From assembly GCA_024036415.1 (NCBI GenBank), contig JAMWET010000947.1:1027001-1091000 (forward strand): DNA of 64,000 bases. The letters run 5' to 3'. The notes under the pieces are model-generated. The model did no database searches and was not told where the DNA came from. It saw nothing but the letters and a program-made list of their open reading frames with translations. Below, piece after piece: positions 29,089 to 40,448 of this stretch. The position numbers and the translations under genes are program-made. Within the stretch, counting starts at the first letter, position 1. Each line of letters begins with the position of its first letter. The stretch comes from Prochilodus magdalenae. Taxonomy: Eukaryota > Chordata > Actinopteri > Characiformes > Prochilodontidae.

Positions 29089-31370
29089 TCTCACTCCTCT
29101 GTGTCTGATCCACAGTAGGCCTGACCCCTCACTCTTCTCTGTGTCTGATCCACAGTAGGCCTGACCCCTCACTCTTCTCTGTGTCTGATCCACAGTAGGC
29201 CTGACCCCTCACTCTTCTACGTGTCTGATCCACAGTAGCACTGACCCCTCTCTTCTCTGTGTCTGATCCACAGTAATACTGACCCCTCACTCCTCTATGT
29301 GTCTAACCCACAGTAGCACTGACCCCTCTCTTCTCTGTGTCTGATCCACAGTAATACTGACCCCTCACTCCTCTATGTGTCTAACCCACAGTAGCACTGA
29401 CCCCTCTCTTCTCTGTGTCTGATCCACAGTAATACTGACCCCTCACTCCTCTCTGTGTCTAATCCACAGTAGCACTGACCCCTCTCTTCTCTGTGTCTAA
29501 TCCATAGTAGTACTGACCCCTCACTCCTCTATGTGTCTAATCCACAATAGTACTGACCCCTCTCTTCTCTGTGTCTAATCCACAGTTGTACTTACCCCTC
29601 TCTTCTCTGTGTCTAACCCACAGTAGTACTGATCCCTCTCTTCTCTGTGTCTAATCCATAGTAGTACTGATCCCTCACTCCTCTATGTGTCTAATCCACA
29701 GTAGTACTGACCCTTCTCTTCTCTGTGTCTAATCCATAGTAGTACTGATCCCTCTCTTCTCTGTGTCTAATCCACAGTAGTACTGACCCCTCTCTTCTCT
29801 GTGTCTAATCCAGAGTAGCACTGACCCATCTCTTCTCTGTGTCTAATCCACAGTAGTACTGACCCCTCACTCCGCTATGTGTCTAATGCATAGTAGTACT
29901 GACCCCTCACTCCGCTATGTGTCTAATGCATAGTAGTACTGACCCCTCTCTCCTCTATGTGTTTAATCCACAGTTGTACTTACCCCTCTCTTCCCTGTGT
30001 CTAATCCACAGTAGTACTGACCCCTCTCTTCTCTGTGTCTAATCCAGAGTAGTACTGACCCCTCTCTTCTCTGTGTCTAATCCACAGTAGTACTGACCCC
30101 TCTCTTCTCTGTGTCTAATCCAGAGTAGTACTGACCCCTCTCTTCTCTGTGTCTAATCCACAGTAGTACTGACCCCTCACTCTTCTATGTGTCTAATGCT
30201 GATAGTCAGTACTGACCCCATCTCTTCCTCTCTCCTCTCTGTGTTTAATCCACAGTAGTACTGACCCCTCACTCCGCTATGTGTCTAATGCATAGTAGTA
30301 CTGACCCCTCTCTCCTCTATGTGTTTAATCCACAGTAGTACTGACCCCTCACTCCGCTATGTGTCTAATGCATAGTAGTACTGACCCCTCTCTCCTCTAT
30401 GTGTCTAATCCAGAGTAGTACTGACCCCTCTCTTCTCTGTGTCTAATCCATAGTAGTACTGACCCCTCACTCCTCTATGTGTCTAATCCACAGTAGTACT
30501 GACCCCTCTCTTCTCTGTGTCTAATCCAGAGTAGTACTGACCCCTCTCTTCTCTGTGTCTAATCCACAGTAGTACTGACCCCTCACTCCGCTATGTGTCT
30601 AATGCATAGTAGTACTGACCCCTCTCTCCTCTATGTGTTTAATCCACAGTTGTACTGACCCCTCTCTTCTCTATGTGTTTAATCCACAGTAGTACTGACC
30701 CCTCTCTCCTCTATGTGTTTAATCCACAGTAGTACTGACCCTTCTCTCCTCTATGTGTTTAATCCACAGTTGTACTGACCCCTCTCTTCTCTGTGTCTAA
30801 TCCACAGTAGTACTGACCCCTCTCTTCTCTGTGTCTAATCCACAGTAGTACTGACCCCTCTCTTCTCTGTGTCTAATCCATAGTAGTACTGACCCCTCAC
30901 TCCTCTATGTGTCTAATCCACAGTAGTACTGACCCCTCTCTTCTCTGTGTCTAATCCACAGTAGTACTGACCCCTCTCTTCTCTGTGTCTAATCCACAGT
31001 AGTACTGACCCCTCTCTTCTCTGTGTCTAATCCATAGTAGTACTGATCCCTCACTCCTCTATGTGTCTAATCCACACCTGTACTGACCCTCACTTCCCTA
31101 TGTGTCTAATCCAAACCTGTACTGACCCTCACTCCCCTATGTGTCTAATCCACAGTCATACTGACCCCTCACTTCTCTGTGTTTAATCCACAGTCATACT
31201 GACCCCTCACTCCTCTCTGTGTCTAATCCACACCTGTACTGACCCTCACTCCTCTAAGTGTCTAATCCACAGTCATACTGACCCCTCACTTCTCTATGTG
31301 TCTAATCCACAGTCATACTGACCCCTAACTCTGCTATGTGTCTAATCCATAGACATACTGACTGTCAGTA
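29089..31370. repeat. 2.3-kb minisatellite, 38/40-bp units
   Basis: Tandem array of the unit TCTAATCCACAGTAGTACTG followed by ACCCCTCTCTTCTCTGTG (38 bp). It is intermixed with a 40-bp form whose pyrimidine part reads ACCCCTCACTCCTCTATGTG. From the span, about 58 units. Outer units are the most diverged: TAGGCCTG at the left, CACCTGTACTG and CAGTCATACTG at the right. Central units are nearly identical, as expected for homogenisation by unequal exchange. No open frame spans it. Confidence 0.95.
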
Positions 31371-31740
31371 ATTGTTGTACAAAATTAAGAGACCACCTCA
31401 GAATGATCAGTGTCTCTAGTTTTACAGTTTCTGGGTTTGTGTTTGATCAGAATGAGCAGTTTTGTTTTATTCTACACAATATTGGAAACATGTATCCCAA
31501 AGTCCAGATCAAATATTATATTTAAGATCTGTTTATTTAGAAAATCACTAATGACGCCTCCAGACGTCTGTTTTGAACCATGCTCACTGTGCATTTCCCC
31601 CCAGCCACCGCTCGCCAGTCTTTCTGTAGGTCACTTAAGGTCATCTTACAGTGGTTAGTAATGTAATGACTTGTTTTGGGTCTATGAGATTAAAAGGACT
31701 GCTGCATACAGATTTACATAAATTAAATTGTCATTTTGAT
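31371..31740. other. Spacer between minisatellite and Tc1-like remnant
   Basis: AT-rich sequence. TTGTACAAAATTAAGAGACC near 31,375 resembles the non-coding end of a Tc1-like element and may be the outer part of the adjoining remnant. Confidence 0.4.
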
Positions 31741-32850
31741 TTTGGGTTGTAAGCCCTGATATCTGGAACTCACAAAATGGTGGGTTTCTTCCCTGGTGAT
31801 GTTCTGTCAGACCTTCACTGCACTGCTCTTCAGTTCCTGCTTGTTCTTGGGGCGTTTCACTTTCAGTTTTGCCTTCAGTAAGTGAAGTGCGTGATTAATT
31901 GGGCTGAGATGAAGCGACTAATTTGGCCATATCAGGATATTCCACTTTTTTGCATTTTGGATAGCTTTTGCAGTTTGCTTCAGGCATGGGCATGGTAGTG
32001 GGGGGAAAAGTGGACCTGACTACCCAGAGTAGGGAGAGGGGTCCATTTTTTTTGCTCACGTTCCTCGTGTACTGGCATGGATAGGGGCCCACTGACATTG
32101 AGAGTGTACAGGGCCCAGAATTTGCTGCTACGCCCCTGGCTTCAGGTCATGCTCCATCTGTACTGTGAAGCATGGTTTAAGCATTTGGCAGAATCGAAGA
32201 AAATCACTTTAGACTTCATCCTGCTGTTTTTGTCAGCAACCACATCTACTCTCAGCAACACATGCCCTCGCAATAACACTGTCTCCAGGTAGTATGCGTT
32301 AGTTTCTTCCCTTCTCCACACTCTTTCTGATACCTGCTGATCTTTGTCTGATCTATCCAGAAGATGTAGTTCCAAACAGACAGAGGTTTACGGGCAACTC
32401 CAATTTGGTCTGCCTGATTTTGGTTTTCCTGCTAACCCTGTGTATTTACTCTGGTTTTCACTTCTCCTGACTGTTGACTTTGACCCAGGTAATCCAAGCC
32501 TCTTGAAGGTGTTCTTGATTTGGCGAACTGCAGTGGAGGGGCAAAATATATTTCTGTAATCCAGCATAGTTGTTTTCCATCATCTTCTGGGCTGCTGTGT
32601 TTCTGAGCTGACTGGTCTTTCTTTTGAGTGTACTGAAATGGTGGCTAGGCACACCTAATGTTTTTGCTGTCTCTCTGTTTGGATATTTTGGCTCAATGAT
32701 GGATTGATGCACTGGCAGTGAAAGTCTTTGGACTACATTTTGAGAATTTCACTTAAAATCAGCTCTAGATCTTTTATCTGCTTTCTAGTGAGTGGAATAA
32801 TGAGGGAACACTTTAGAGCTCCTGTGTATGAAATTGGCAGTAATTCCTGT
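31741..32850 (-). pseudogene. Degenerate Tc1/mariner-type transposase, minus strand
   Basis: Read on the minus strand, the order is that of a Tc1-like transposase. A helix-turn-helix segment ETAKTLGVPSHHFSTLKRK lies near 32,600-32,680, and the first catalytic motif NYIFWIDQTKIS near 32,340-32,380 corresponds to the family's LWTDETKI. Many stops and frameshifts interrupt it. Plus-strand text such as CAGTTCCTGCTTGTTCTTGG (about 31,830) and AGTTGTTTTCCATCATCTTC (about 32,568) is what I recall of this family in reverse. It is a different subfamily from the copy at 27,190. Limits are approximate. Confidence 0.75.
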
Positions 32851-32881
32851 ACAGTTCACCCGATTTGGATGTTAGAACCTC

Positions 32882-32911
32882 TTAATTATTATTATTATTA
32901 TTATTTTGCTT
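32882..32911. repeat. (TTA)n microsatellite
   Basis: Run of ATT units at the junction between the Tc1-like remnant and the following dispersed repeat. Confidence 0.85.
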
Positions 32912-33105
32912 GAAGGCAAAAAGGAGGATGGGTTCCTCCTTTTGAGTTTTGGTTCCTCTCGAGGTTTCATCCCTTATAACTGAGGGAGCTTTTCCTTGCC
33001 TCTGTCTCCCTTGGCTTGCTCACTGGGGTCTCAGACAGCGGATACTTTATAAAGCTGTCGAAAAAGCGCTATATACATAAATGTTGACTTGACTAAATTA
33101 AAAGC
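32912..33105. mobile_element. LINE/SINE 3'-tail-like dispersed repeat
   Basis: Contains GGTTCCTCTCGAGGTTTC, GGGAGCTTTTCCTTGCCTCT, TTGGCTTGCTCACTGGGG and AAAGCGCTATATACATAAAT, ending in a GACTTGAC-type tail. This combination is a very common dispersed retroposon tail in fish. A shorter related tail is nested at 35,495-35,585. Confidence 0.65.
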
Positions 33106-34330
33106 TGAATGAGCTGATATTCCTTATTTAATCTCAGCTCTAATATGCTTTGCTAAAACAACAATAACTCTGTCAACATCTAAATATTTATTAACCTAAT
33201 TTTATAAACAGGCAGTGTCCAGACACAGGCAGAACATTCAACTTCTCTAAATTAATTTTATTTTGTCTCATTTTTAAAACCGTGGATCAAAACCCTCTTC
33301 TTTTCTTATATGATTTTTAAATGAGAGTGTCCATCAAAATGAATCCCTCAAAAATCAGTTTAATCATGCGATAGAGTCATCTGTTGCAACAAAAAATACT
33401 TCTACAGATTGTTCTGGCTTTGAACTGCACTATACAATATAACGTAAGTATATGTTAGTCATTACTGAAGTCTAGCCCTTGTTATGGTCATGTTAACACA
33501 TTACTGGCTCCTACTGAAGAAATCAACAGTCAATATGAATAGTACAGTAAAATGAATATGAACAGTAAAATGAATATAGTCTTGCATAAAAGGAGTACAA
33601 GCTTACATACAATAGAGAGACTACATTCAGATCATGTTAATTAATCAAATGTAATAATGCCTGATTAATATCATCAAAAATGTTTTCACACTGGGAACTA
33701 GAACACAGTGAAGGTGTTACGACAGGCACAGTTTTCTGTTTGGGACTGAGAAACATTTACCAAGTCTTCAGTGTGAACTAGCGGGACGTGATCTTTGGCA
33801 TGAACATCAGAGCCCCCTGCTGGCACCTGTTTTAAAAGTGTAAACATACTACAGTAAAGTTTATTTATCAGATGCTCCAAATATCAAATCAGCTTCATTT
33901 CACCATGACCACATATTTTGTGAAGTACTAAGAGATAGAACGGCACTTTGGGTTAAGATGTGTCCCTACTGGTAAATAAATAAGCTAAGTAAATAAATGT
34001 TAAATTTCACTGAATAGTAATGTATTATTCATAACAAAACAGTGAAATTCAACAATAATATAGTTAAACAATATTTTATGTATTTTTTTATGTATTTTTT
34101 ACTAATTACTTATTAACTTATGTATTTAATTTAATAAAAAAAAATTCTTGACTCCTATTTAGTTTTGTAGAGGCTGAAACTACAATACTAACCATCACAT
34201 TTTAAATGCTAGCATGTTTTGGTCTGATGTCATTAAAATGGATAACATCCCTTGAGTTACCTGAAATGACCTAGTTCATGGCTAATCCGAATACTAACTT
34301 TGCAAACACCGAGAATCCTGTAATTATTAT
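33106..34330. other. AT-rich spacer, no gene seen
   Basis: Strongly AT-rich sequence with poly-A and poly-T tracts and repeated AATGAATATGAACAGTAAAA words near 33,545. No recognisable gene. Confidence 0.45.
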
Positions 34331-34627
34331 AGGTAAATATCATAAACACAGTAGAGAATATCATATACATAGTAGAGAATATCATGTACATATTAGAGAA
34401 TATCATATACATATACGATAATATCATAAACATTGTAGAGAATATCATAAACAAATTAGAGAATATCATATACGTAGTAGAGAATATCATATACATTGTA
34501 GAGAATATCATATACGTAGTAGAGAATATCATATACATTGTAGAGAATATCATATACGTAGTAGAGAATATCATATACATTGTAGAGAATATCATATACA
34601 TTGTAGAGAATATCATGTACATAGTAG
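34331..34627. repeat. 21-bp minisatellite with 42-bp higher-order pattern
   Basis: About 14 tandem units of GTAGAGAATATCATATACAT plus one base. In the central part, units ending ACATT and ACGTA alternate, giving a 42-bp period. Because 21 is a multiple of three, frames stay open on both strands: a VENIIY repeat on plus and a YMIFST repeat on minus. These are by-products of the repeat, not proteins. Confidence 0.93.
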
Positions 34628-35315
34628 TAAGTAGAAAGGCAGTATTTTCTTATTTACTGTATTCTTTTTTTTTTTTTTTTGCTAAAATCCTTTTTCTGTT
34701 TCCTGTTTGTTTTTTGATTATATTTTACTTCACTTTTCTCTCATTTTCAGTTAATCAGCACCTTATTGCATATTGTGTTTGATGGTACTGTGCCATCATT
34801 ACCACCACTGCTGTCTGAACTCCTTCATTCACATTTGTTTTTCTGTTCTTGTTCTGTGTTTTTCCTTTCTGCTTGATAATGAGACAAACTGGTGATATAA
34901 ATAATTCCATGCAGTTGTCTAATGTTTAGAGTAATCCTTCCGCTTTACTTTACTGCCTCTGTCACCCCACTACACCTTTCGTGGTGGTGGTCCTGAATAA
35001 AGGTACATTCTGGGACTATTGAAAACGACAGAGACAGTCCTCTTCTCACAGCTGTATATCAGCCAGCTACATCAAGCGTGAATGCATACCACAAGGGGGC
35101 TCTCCATCAGCACGTGTTCATTGGCCCAATGTCATGACTGTGGGCATGGCCATAATTTATAATCAGTTTGATTTTAGCAAACACATCAGGATGTCAGAGA
35201 CTTTTGATAAAATACAAATATGTATAACACATCGAAATATTAGAACCACCTCCTTTTATCTACATTTATTTTCCATTTCATTAGTTCCACTTCTCATATA
35301 GGAGCATGTTGTAGT
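34628..35315. other. AT-rich spacer, no gene seen
   Basis: Contains a poly-T run at about 34,665-34,680. No gene or clear repeat family was recognised. Confidence 0.45.
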
Positions 35316-36015
35316 TCTATATTTACAGACTGTAGTTCAGCTGTATCTCTGATTACTTTCACCCTGTTCACCCCACAGGACCACCTCAGAGCAGGTATTA
35401 TGTGTGCGGTGGGTCAGTCTTAGCACTGCAGTGACAGTAACATGGTGGTGCATAAGTGCTCTGCTGGTATGAGTGGATCAAGTTGCTCAACGGAGCTCCT
35501 TTTTATTATTACTAATTTCTGTAAAGTTGCTTTGAGACAACATCAGTTTTAAAAAGTGCTATATATACAAATTTGATTTGATTAAACACCTCAGTGTCAC
35601 TGTTATACTAGGAATAGTACACCAACCAAAACCAAAAAAGCCAACAGCATCCTGCAGACAGCGTCCTGTGTGCAGTATCCTGGGACCACAGATGAAGGAC
35701 TAGAGGATGCCCAACAAAATCTGTGCAGTAGCAGATGAGCTATGACTTCCGTCTTTACATCTACAAGGTGGATCAGCAAGGTAGGAGTGTCTAATAGGGT
35801 GGGCAGTGGGTGGACACTGTGTTTAAACACTTCAGCACTTCTGCTGGGTCTGACCCACATATACCAGCACAACACGCCATTCTACTGCATTGGTGACAAT
35901 GATCCACCACCCATATAATACCTGCTCTGGCTGGTTCTGACCACTGAAGAACAGGGTAGCATAGTATGTAGAGGAACAGATGAACTACAGTCTGTAAAGC
36001 GGCTACTAAGTGGAG
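35316..36015. mobile_element. Non-autonomous DNA transposon with inverted arms and nested insertion
   Basis: The left arm (about 35,316-35,480) begins TATTTACAGACTGTAGTTCA and contains AGAGCAGGTATTAT and TGGGTCAG. The right arm (about 35,835-36,000) carries the reverse complement: CTGACCCAC, ATAATACCTGCTCTGGCTGG, TGAACTACAGTCTGTAAA. The interior (35,600-35,830) has CTACAAGGTGGATCAGCAAG and GTAGGAGTGTCTAATAGGGT. A retroposon-like tail interrupts it at about 35,495-35,585. The fragment at 591-850 belongs to the same family. It carries no transposase. Confidence 0.75.
35495..35585. mobile_element. Nested retroposon 3' tail
   Basis: TCTGTAAAGTTGCTTTGAGA, then CAACATCAG, AAAAGTGCTATATATACAAA and a TTGATTTGATT tail: the typical end of a fish LINE/SINE, inserted into the inverted-repeat element. 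Confidence 0.6.
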
Positions 36016-36209
36016 CTGATAAAATGGACGATGAGTGTAGATACAAGGAGCCATATCTGAACTGGCAAATTTTATAATAGGTTTAATCACATATTTACAT
36101 ATGTATATACCACAGTAAGACTGCTAAAAGGAGCCTACACTAACACCTGTGGTGTAGAGAAGCATAACTGATTTCCATCGACACAGCACATTGGAAAAAA
36201 ATTCAACGT

Positions 36210-36211
36210 AT

Positions 36212-36252
<41 letters not shown>

Positions 36253-36254
36253 CA
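36210..36254. repeat. (CA)n(TA)n microsatellite
   Basis: Compound dinucleotide run, (AC)n then (AT)n. AT-rich quasi-palindromic sequence continues to about 36,420. Confidence 0.9.
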
Positions 36255-36420
36255 TAGTCTAGTGTGTTAGTTTTGCCCCATGTGTTGGTGAATGTGTTAG
36301 TCATCTATATTATGAATTTGATTATATATTATAATATATATTAGATTTATATATATATTATGAATATATAAATTATATATTCATAACCTTTCACTACAGT
36401 ATTTATATATCCATATATTC

Positions 36421-36515
36421 TTATACTGCACTGGAGAAGGAGCCTGACTGTGTTTTGTTATACTGTGCAACCCTTTATTGGTATAATGACAATAAAGTTA
36501 AATTGAATTAAATTA
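36421..36515. mobile_element. Retroposon tail-like repeat
   Basis: ACTGTGCAACCCTTTATTGG followed by TATAATGACAATAAAGTT and an AAATTGAATT tail resembles the 3' end of a fish LINE. Family uncertain. Confidence 0.45.
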
Positions 36516-36722
36516 CAGTTACATTATATATTAATGATATAATACTAATCCTAAGTGAGTTTGTTTTGTGAATCCACTGAGGTTCAATGACTTCATGGAC
36601 AGTTAATGTAAGACCTTGGAAAATATTTCCTGTTTTTCAGGTGTGAAAGAAGTACAAACGGTATTAAGTTTTATTAAAATTTTACTTGTTAAAGTGAAAA
36701 TGTGCTCCTGTATCTCTATATA

Positions 36723-36760
36723 AACACACACACACACACATTATATATATATATATATTT
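36723..36760. repeat. (CA)n(TA)n microsatellite
   Basis: AACACACACACACACACA followed by an AT run; same architecture as the one 500 bp upstream. Confidence 0.9.
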
Positions 36761-37379
36761 AAAAGTAAACATTGTGAACACTGTAAAAGGTAAACCCTTT
36801 AACAGAAGTTAAAGTTTACTTTAAAGTAAATATTTTATCTCTTTACTGGAGTGTGAACTAACATTTGCACCAATACAAATTAGGATTACTGTAGACGTAT
36901 CATTTTGAATATTTTATTAATATCAATATACATTCAAAGACACAAAGTCAGCAGAGAAAATCTTCTTAGAGACTAGTAACAAAAAGCTGTTTACCTATGG
37001 CAGTGTAACTGAGCAACAGCACAAGGGTTCAGTTTCAATAATACTCAAGAAATGTACTAATCTCCAAAATAATACTGAATAATAATAAAGCTACAGTACT
37101 CATGTAGTCCTGTACTCTGTCTAGTAACAGATGCTTCAGAAACAGGAATATAAAGAGGGCTCATAACAGAACTGCTAAACATAAACAAACAAAACGCATC
37201 ATAAATATATATTCATAGAAAACAGTTACATAAGGACTTATAATAATGTGCAAATATACACGGTCTATGCAGCCCCCCTATTGGTCGTGAGAGAAACAGA
37301 ACGGCTCCTGCTGGTTTAATAATGAGCACGAGGCTGAAGCTCAACGTAACAACCAAAACCGTTGTGACGTGATGACGCA
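36761..37379. other. Upstream flank of scaf11
   Basis: AT-rich at first, rising in GC towards the CpG island. No exon was recognised. Confidence 0.4.
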
Positions 37380-38120
37380 CGATTCTCCCATCACCCCCTG
37401 CAGATTCCGACAGCGCCTCTCCGCGGCGAGGACTTACACCTACAGCTACCTGACCCACATGTGGCTAGGAAGGTTTTAAACCCGTAGCTGCTGACCCCGC
37501 GGCTCCATGCGTTTAGGTGGACACTGGTCCCGTGTGGCGGATCGCATGCTGCTTTAACCGAGCAGGAATAAGTTGGCTGTAGCCGGCGGACCCTGAGACT
37601 GAAGGTACCAAGGTAAGAGCGAGCTGCGGCGGCTGCTGACACCGAGAGCGCCGCTAACTCACTGCTAGCGAGCGAGCCGATAAAAGTCTGTTCGTTTAGC
37701 GACTTTAAAAGTTAGCTCACTTTAAATGAGGACAGTGCATACCAGACACCACCAGCAGGTCCAGAAGACTTTCTCGGCAGACATGCAGCAGGTTACTGCG
37801 CTTCAGTGCGGTTTAGCAGCCCTGGGTTCACTCACACCGATCAGAGCCAGAGACGGGTTTACCAGCCGGACCGTCGACACTCGGGCAGCTCAACACTGAC
37901 GGTCGCGCTTTAGCCGACTTAGCTAACGTTAGCCTCCATTCAGCTTTCGACGCAGACACTTTTTTGTTTCTCGGTCCGTCTGGGGCATTAAACTGGGCCG
38001 GGTATGCGGGGAGTCCGCGCTAGTTTGTCGGTATTTTGGCGCTAACCGGTGGAGCTAGCGGGCTCTGTCCTGGCTGTCCCAGCTTTAGCTTTAGCTACAG
38101 GAGTGCGGAGCCTGTGGTGA
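37380..38120 (+). promoter_or_regulatory. scaf11: CpG-rich promoter region and non-coding exon 1 of scaf11
   Basis: GC and CpG density rise sharply over about 700 bp with no TATA box, as in housekeeping promoters. A strong donor, ACCAAG|GTAAGA, is at 37,613, so non-coding exon 1 ends at 37,612 and intron 1 runs to 40,407. The transcription start is not determined. If it lies upstream of 37,506 the leader would contain a 16-codon upstream reading frame beginning at that ATG. Confidence 0.6.
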
Positions 38121-40407
38121 GGTTTGGGCCTAGCAGAGGTAAAAGGTCATGTTGATATGTGGCAGGCAGTGCAAAGTTTAAATACTCCCCCAAAGCAACA
38201 CGAGCAGTAGTGTTTTGGGATGTTTAGTTTATGTTTGCTTTGTTTGTTTTAGTTTTTATTTTTGGTTTAGTTTCTTCTTTACTACTCTAGTAAAATGCTA
38301 GTAATAATAAAGTGTCTGGCTGTCGCTGTAAGAGTAACCAGCTTAGCAGCTAGCTAGCTAAACAACCTGGTGTGTGTTTCCAGTCTGGAGTTTGGTTCCC
38401 CTCTGTGTATTGTTATGGTGGATGGCTGGAGTTTAGTGGATTTTAGAAATACATGTTCCACATTAGACTCTCCACATAGTTTCAGTATTCTCGACTGAGC
38501 ACCAGTGAACGTTAGTGATCGTAGGTACGTTAATGTTAGCTGGCAGCGCCCTCAGTGTTAGCAGCGGCGCCAGGACTGTGTGGAGTTGATAATGGGTTGT
38601 ACACACGGGGAGAGTGTTTGTGTATATGATCAGAGTACATTAATAGCTTAAAGATAGCAGCTCATCAGATTGGTTTGGTGGCCGGCTAAATGGCGCTGGT
38701 GTTCAGTGGTTTGTTTTAAGGAGTGTGGCTGAAGGATAAAACTGCCCGGCTGTCAGCTTGGGGATTTTCAAGTAACTGGATGACGAATCACTTTGTCCAA
38801 GACTCTTGTAAAGGAGTCTTGGATGGATAGTTTATGCACTCTTTGCTTTAGTGAAGATCTTGGAGTGAGGTCTTTCATTGAACTAAGCCCATAAGAGGGA
38901 ATGAACCCCTTTAAGAACCTCTTCAGTTACTGTAAAGTGAAGTTATATTAGTATATCCGTTTAACGTGCACATCAGCAAAACTGGTCACCAACGTCCATT
39001 CATTGCATCACAAAATAATGCGTGTTTGTATTCTTCAAATGGATCACTCCATGGTACATCAGTGGTGTTTATTAAATGAAAGGATCCTGGTCAGTTTAGC
39101 TTAAATGGGACCTGTTATGCGTTTCTGGGTTCTCTCTTTGCTTTAGTGTGTTGTGTAGCTTTTCTGCATTTAAATACTCTGTAAAGTTATATAGCCCAAA
39201 GTACATGCCGGAGGGAGAGAGCCTGTCCTCCAGAAACAGCTTTTCTCAGCTACCTGTAACACTTTGTTGTAATTCTAGCCATTTTCTGTTTCCAGACGAC
39301 GTCATCACGTCACACAACCACTATTCAACACCTCCCAGCAAGCTTGGCCCACAACACACAGAGCTTAAACCCTCTGAAATGTCGAGCTTGTAAAGGTGGA
39401 CTGGTTCTATTCGCTTGTTCTGCTCGACGTTCAGGATCGGACTCTGTCTCAAACGTTTACAGCTAAACTGAAGCCATTGTAAACATAGCCAGACTGGTAG
39501 CGCGAGAAGACAAATGCTATTAAAACTTCTGAACACAGTGACTCTAAGGGAACTCTAAAGAAACCATAATCAGACCTCATATGGCAGGATAACAACATAT
39601 AGTGTCATAGTGCCCAGCACTGTGCGAGGGATGTGATTGCGGAGCTTTTAGCAGAATGCTGCTCTGATGGATGCCCAATCAGAATATCACATTGGGCCTT
39701 TTGGGATTGGGGTTTAAGCACACAGGAGCTTTAACAGATCATTTGAGCATAACAAACATGTGGTTCTGTTCTAGTAGAGCACAAAATAAAATGACCAACA
39801 TTTGAAATTGAGCATAATTAGTCCCTTTTTAAGTTTCCACTTCATTTAACAAACACACAAATCACATTCACATATACTGAGTATAATTTTAAATAGCACA
39901 TTTAATTCTGTGCATCACTCCACCACTTATTATAAGCTTACAGTAAAATAGAAACAACATCTTTGTGAAATGTAGGATGTTATTTTTCATTGTATTATGT
40001 TGGCACTAATGATGATGATGATGATAATGATTACAGCATGAGTCGTAATCATGATATTAGAAAATAAATAATTCTGTATTTAACTGATAAATGCAACAGG
40101 CTGAAAAGTGCAAATGATGGATGCAAATGATACAAAAAACTGACTAAATTGTCTAAAATCTTAATAATATTAACTGATATTTCTGGTATGGTTTGCTGAA
40201 GCCACTTCATCGCGGCATCACAAATTGTCTGGTGTCATGTTTGGTCTTTACCTTAAATCAACTCTGAGGTTTGCTGGAATTAACAAAGAGTTAGTAATAC
40301 TGGAAACTCAAATAAGGAAACTCAAGTTCTATATTGTTTAATATAGGTCCCTTAACCTGTTGTTCAGTTTTGCTGATTCATTATTCAGTTGTTTCTTGTT
40401 ATTACAG
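38121..40407. other. scaf11: scaf11 intron 1 (remainder)
   Basis: No second gene was recognised. The 81-codon frame at 39,148-39,393 has no known motif. A (GAT)n run lies at 40,010-40,030. The intron ends at the acceptor ATTACAG|AGCAAA. Confidence 0.5.
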
Positions 40408-40448
40408 AGCAAACTGAGCCTGGAAGCAGCAGATACACTGAGCCAAAG

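Noticed and set aside
29089..31370. CRISPR-like alternation of repeats
   Set aside because: Head-to-tail units with no unique spacers in a vertebrate genome; it is a minisatellite.
34257..34782. 121- and 132-codon open frames on opposite strands
   Set aside because: Produced by a 21-bp tandem repeat; no promoter, splice sites or homology.
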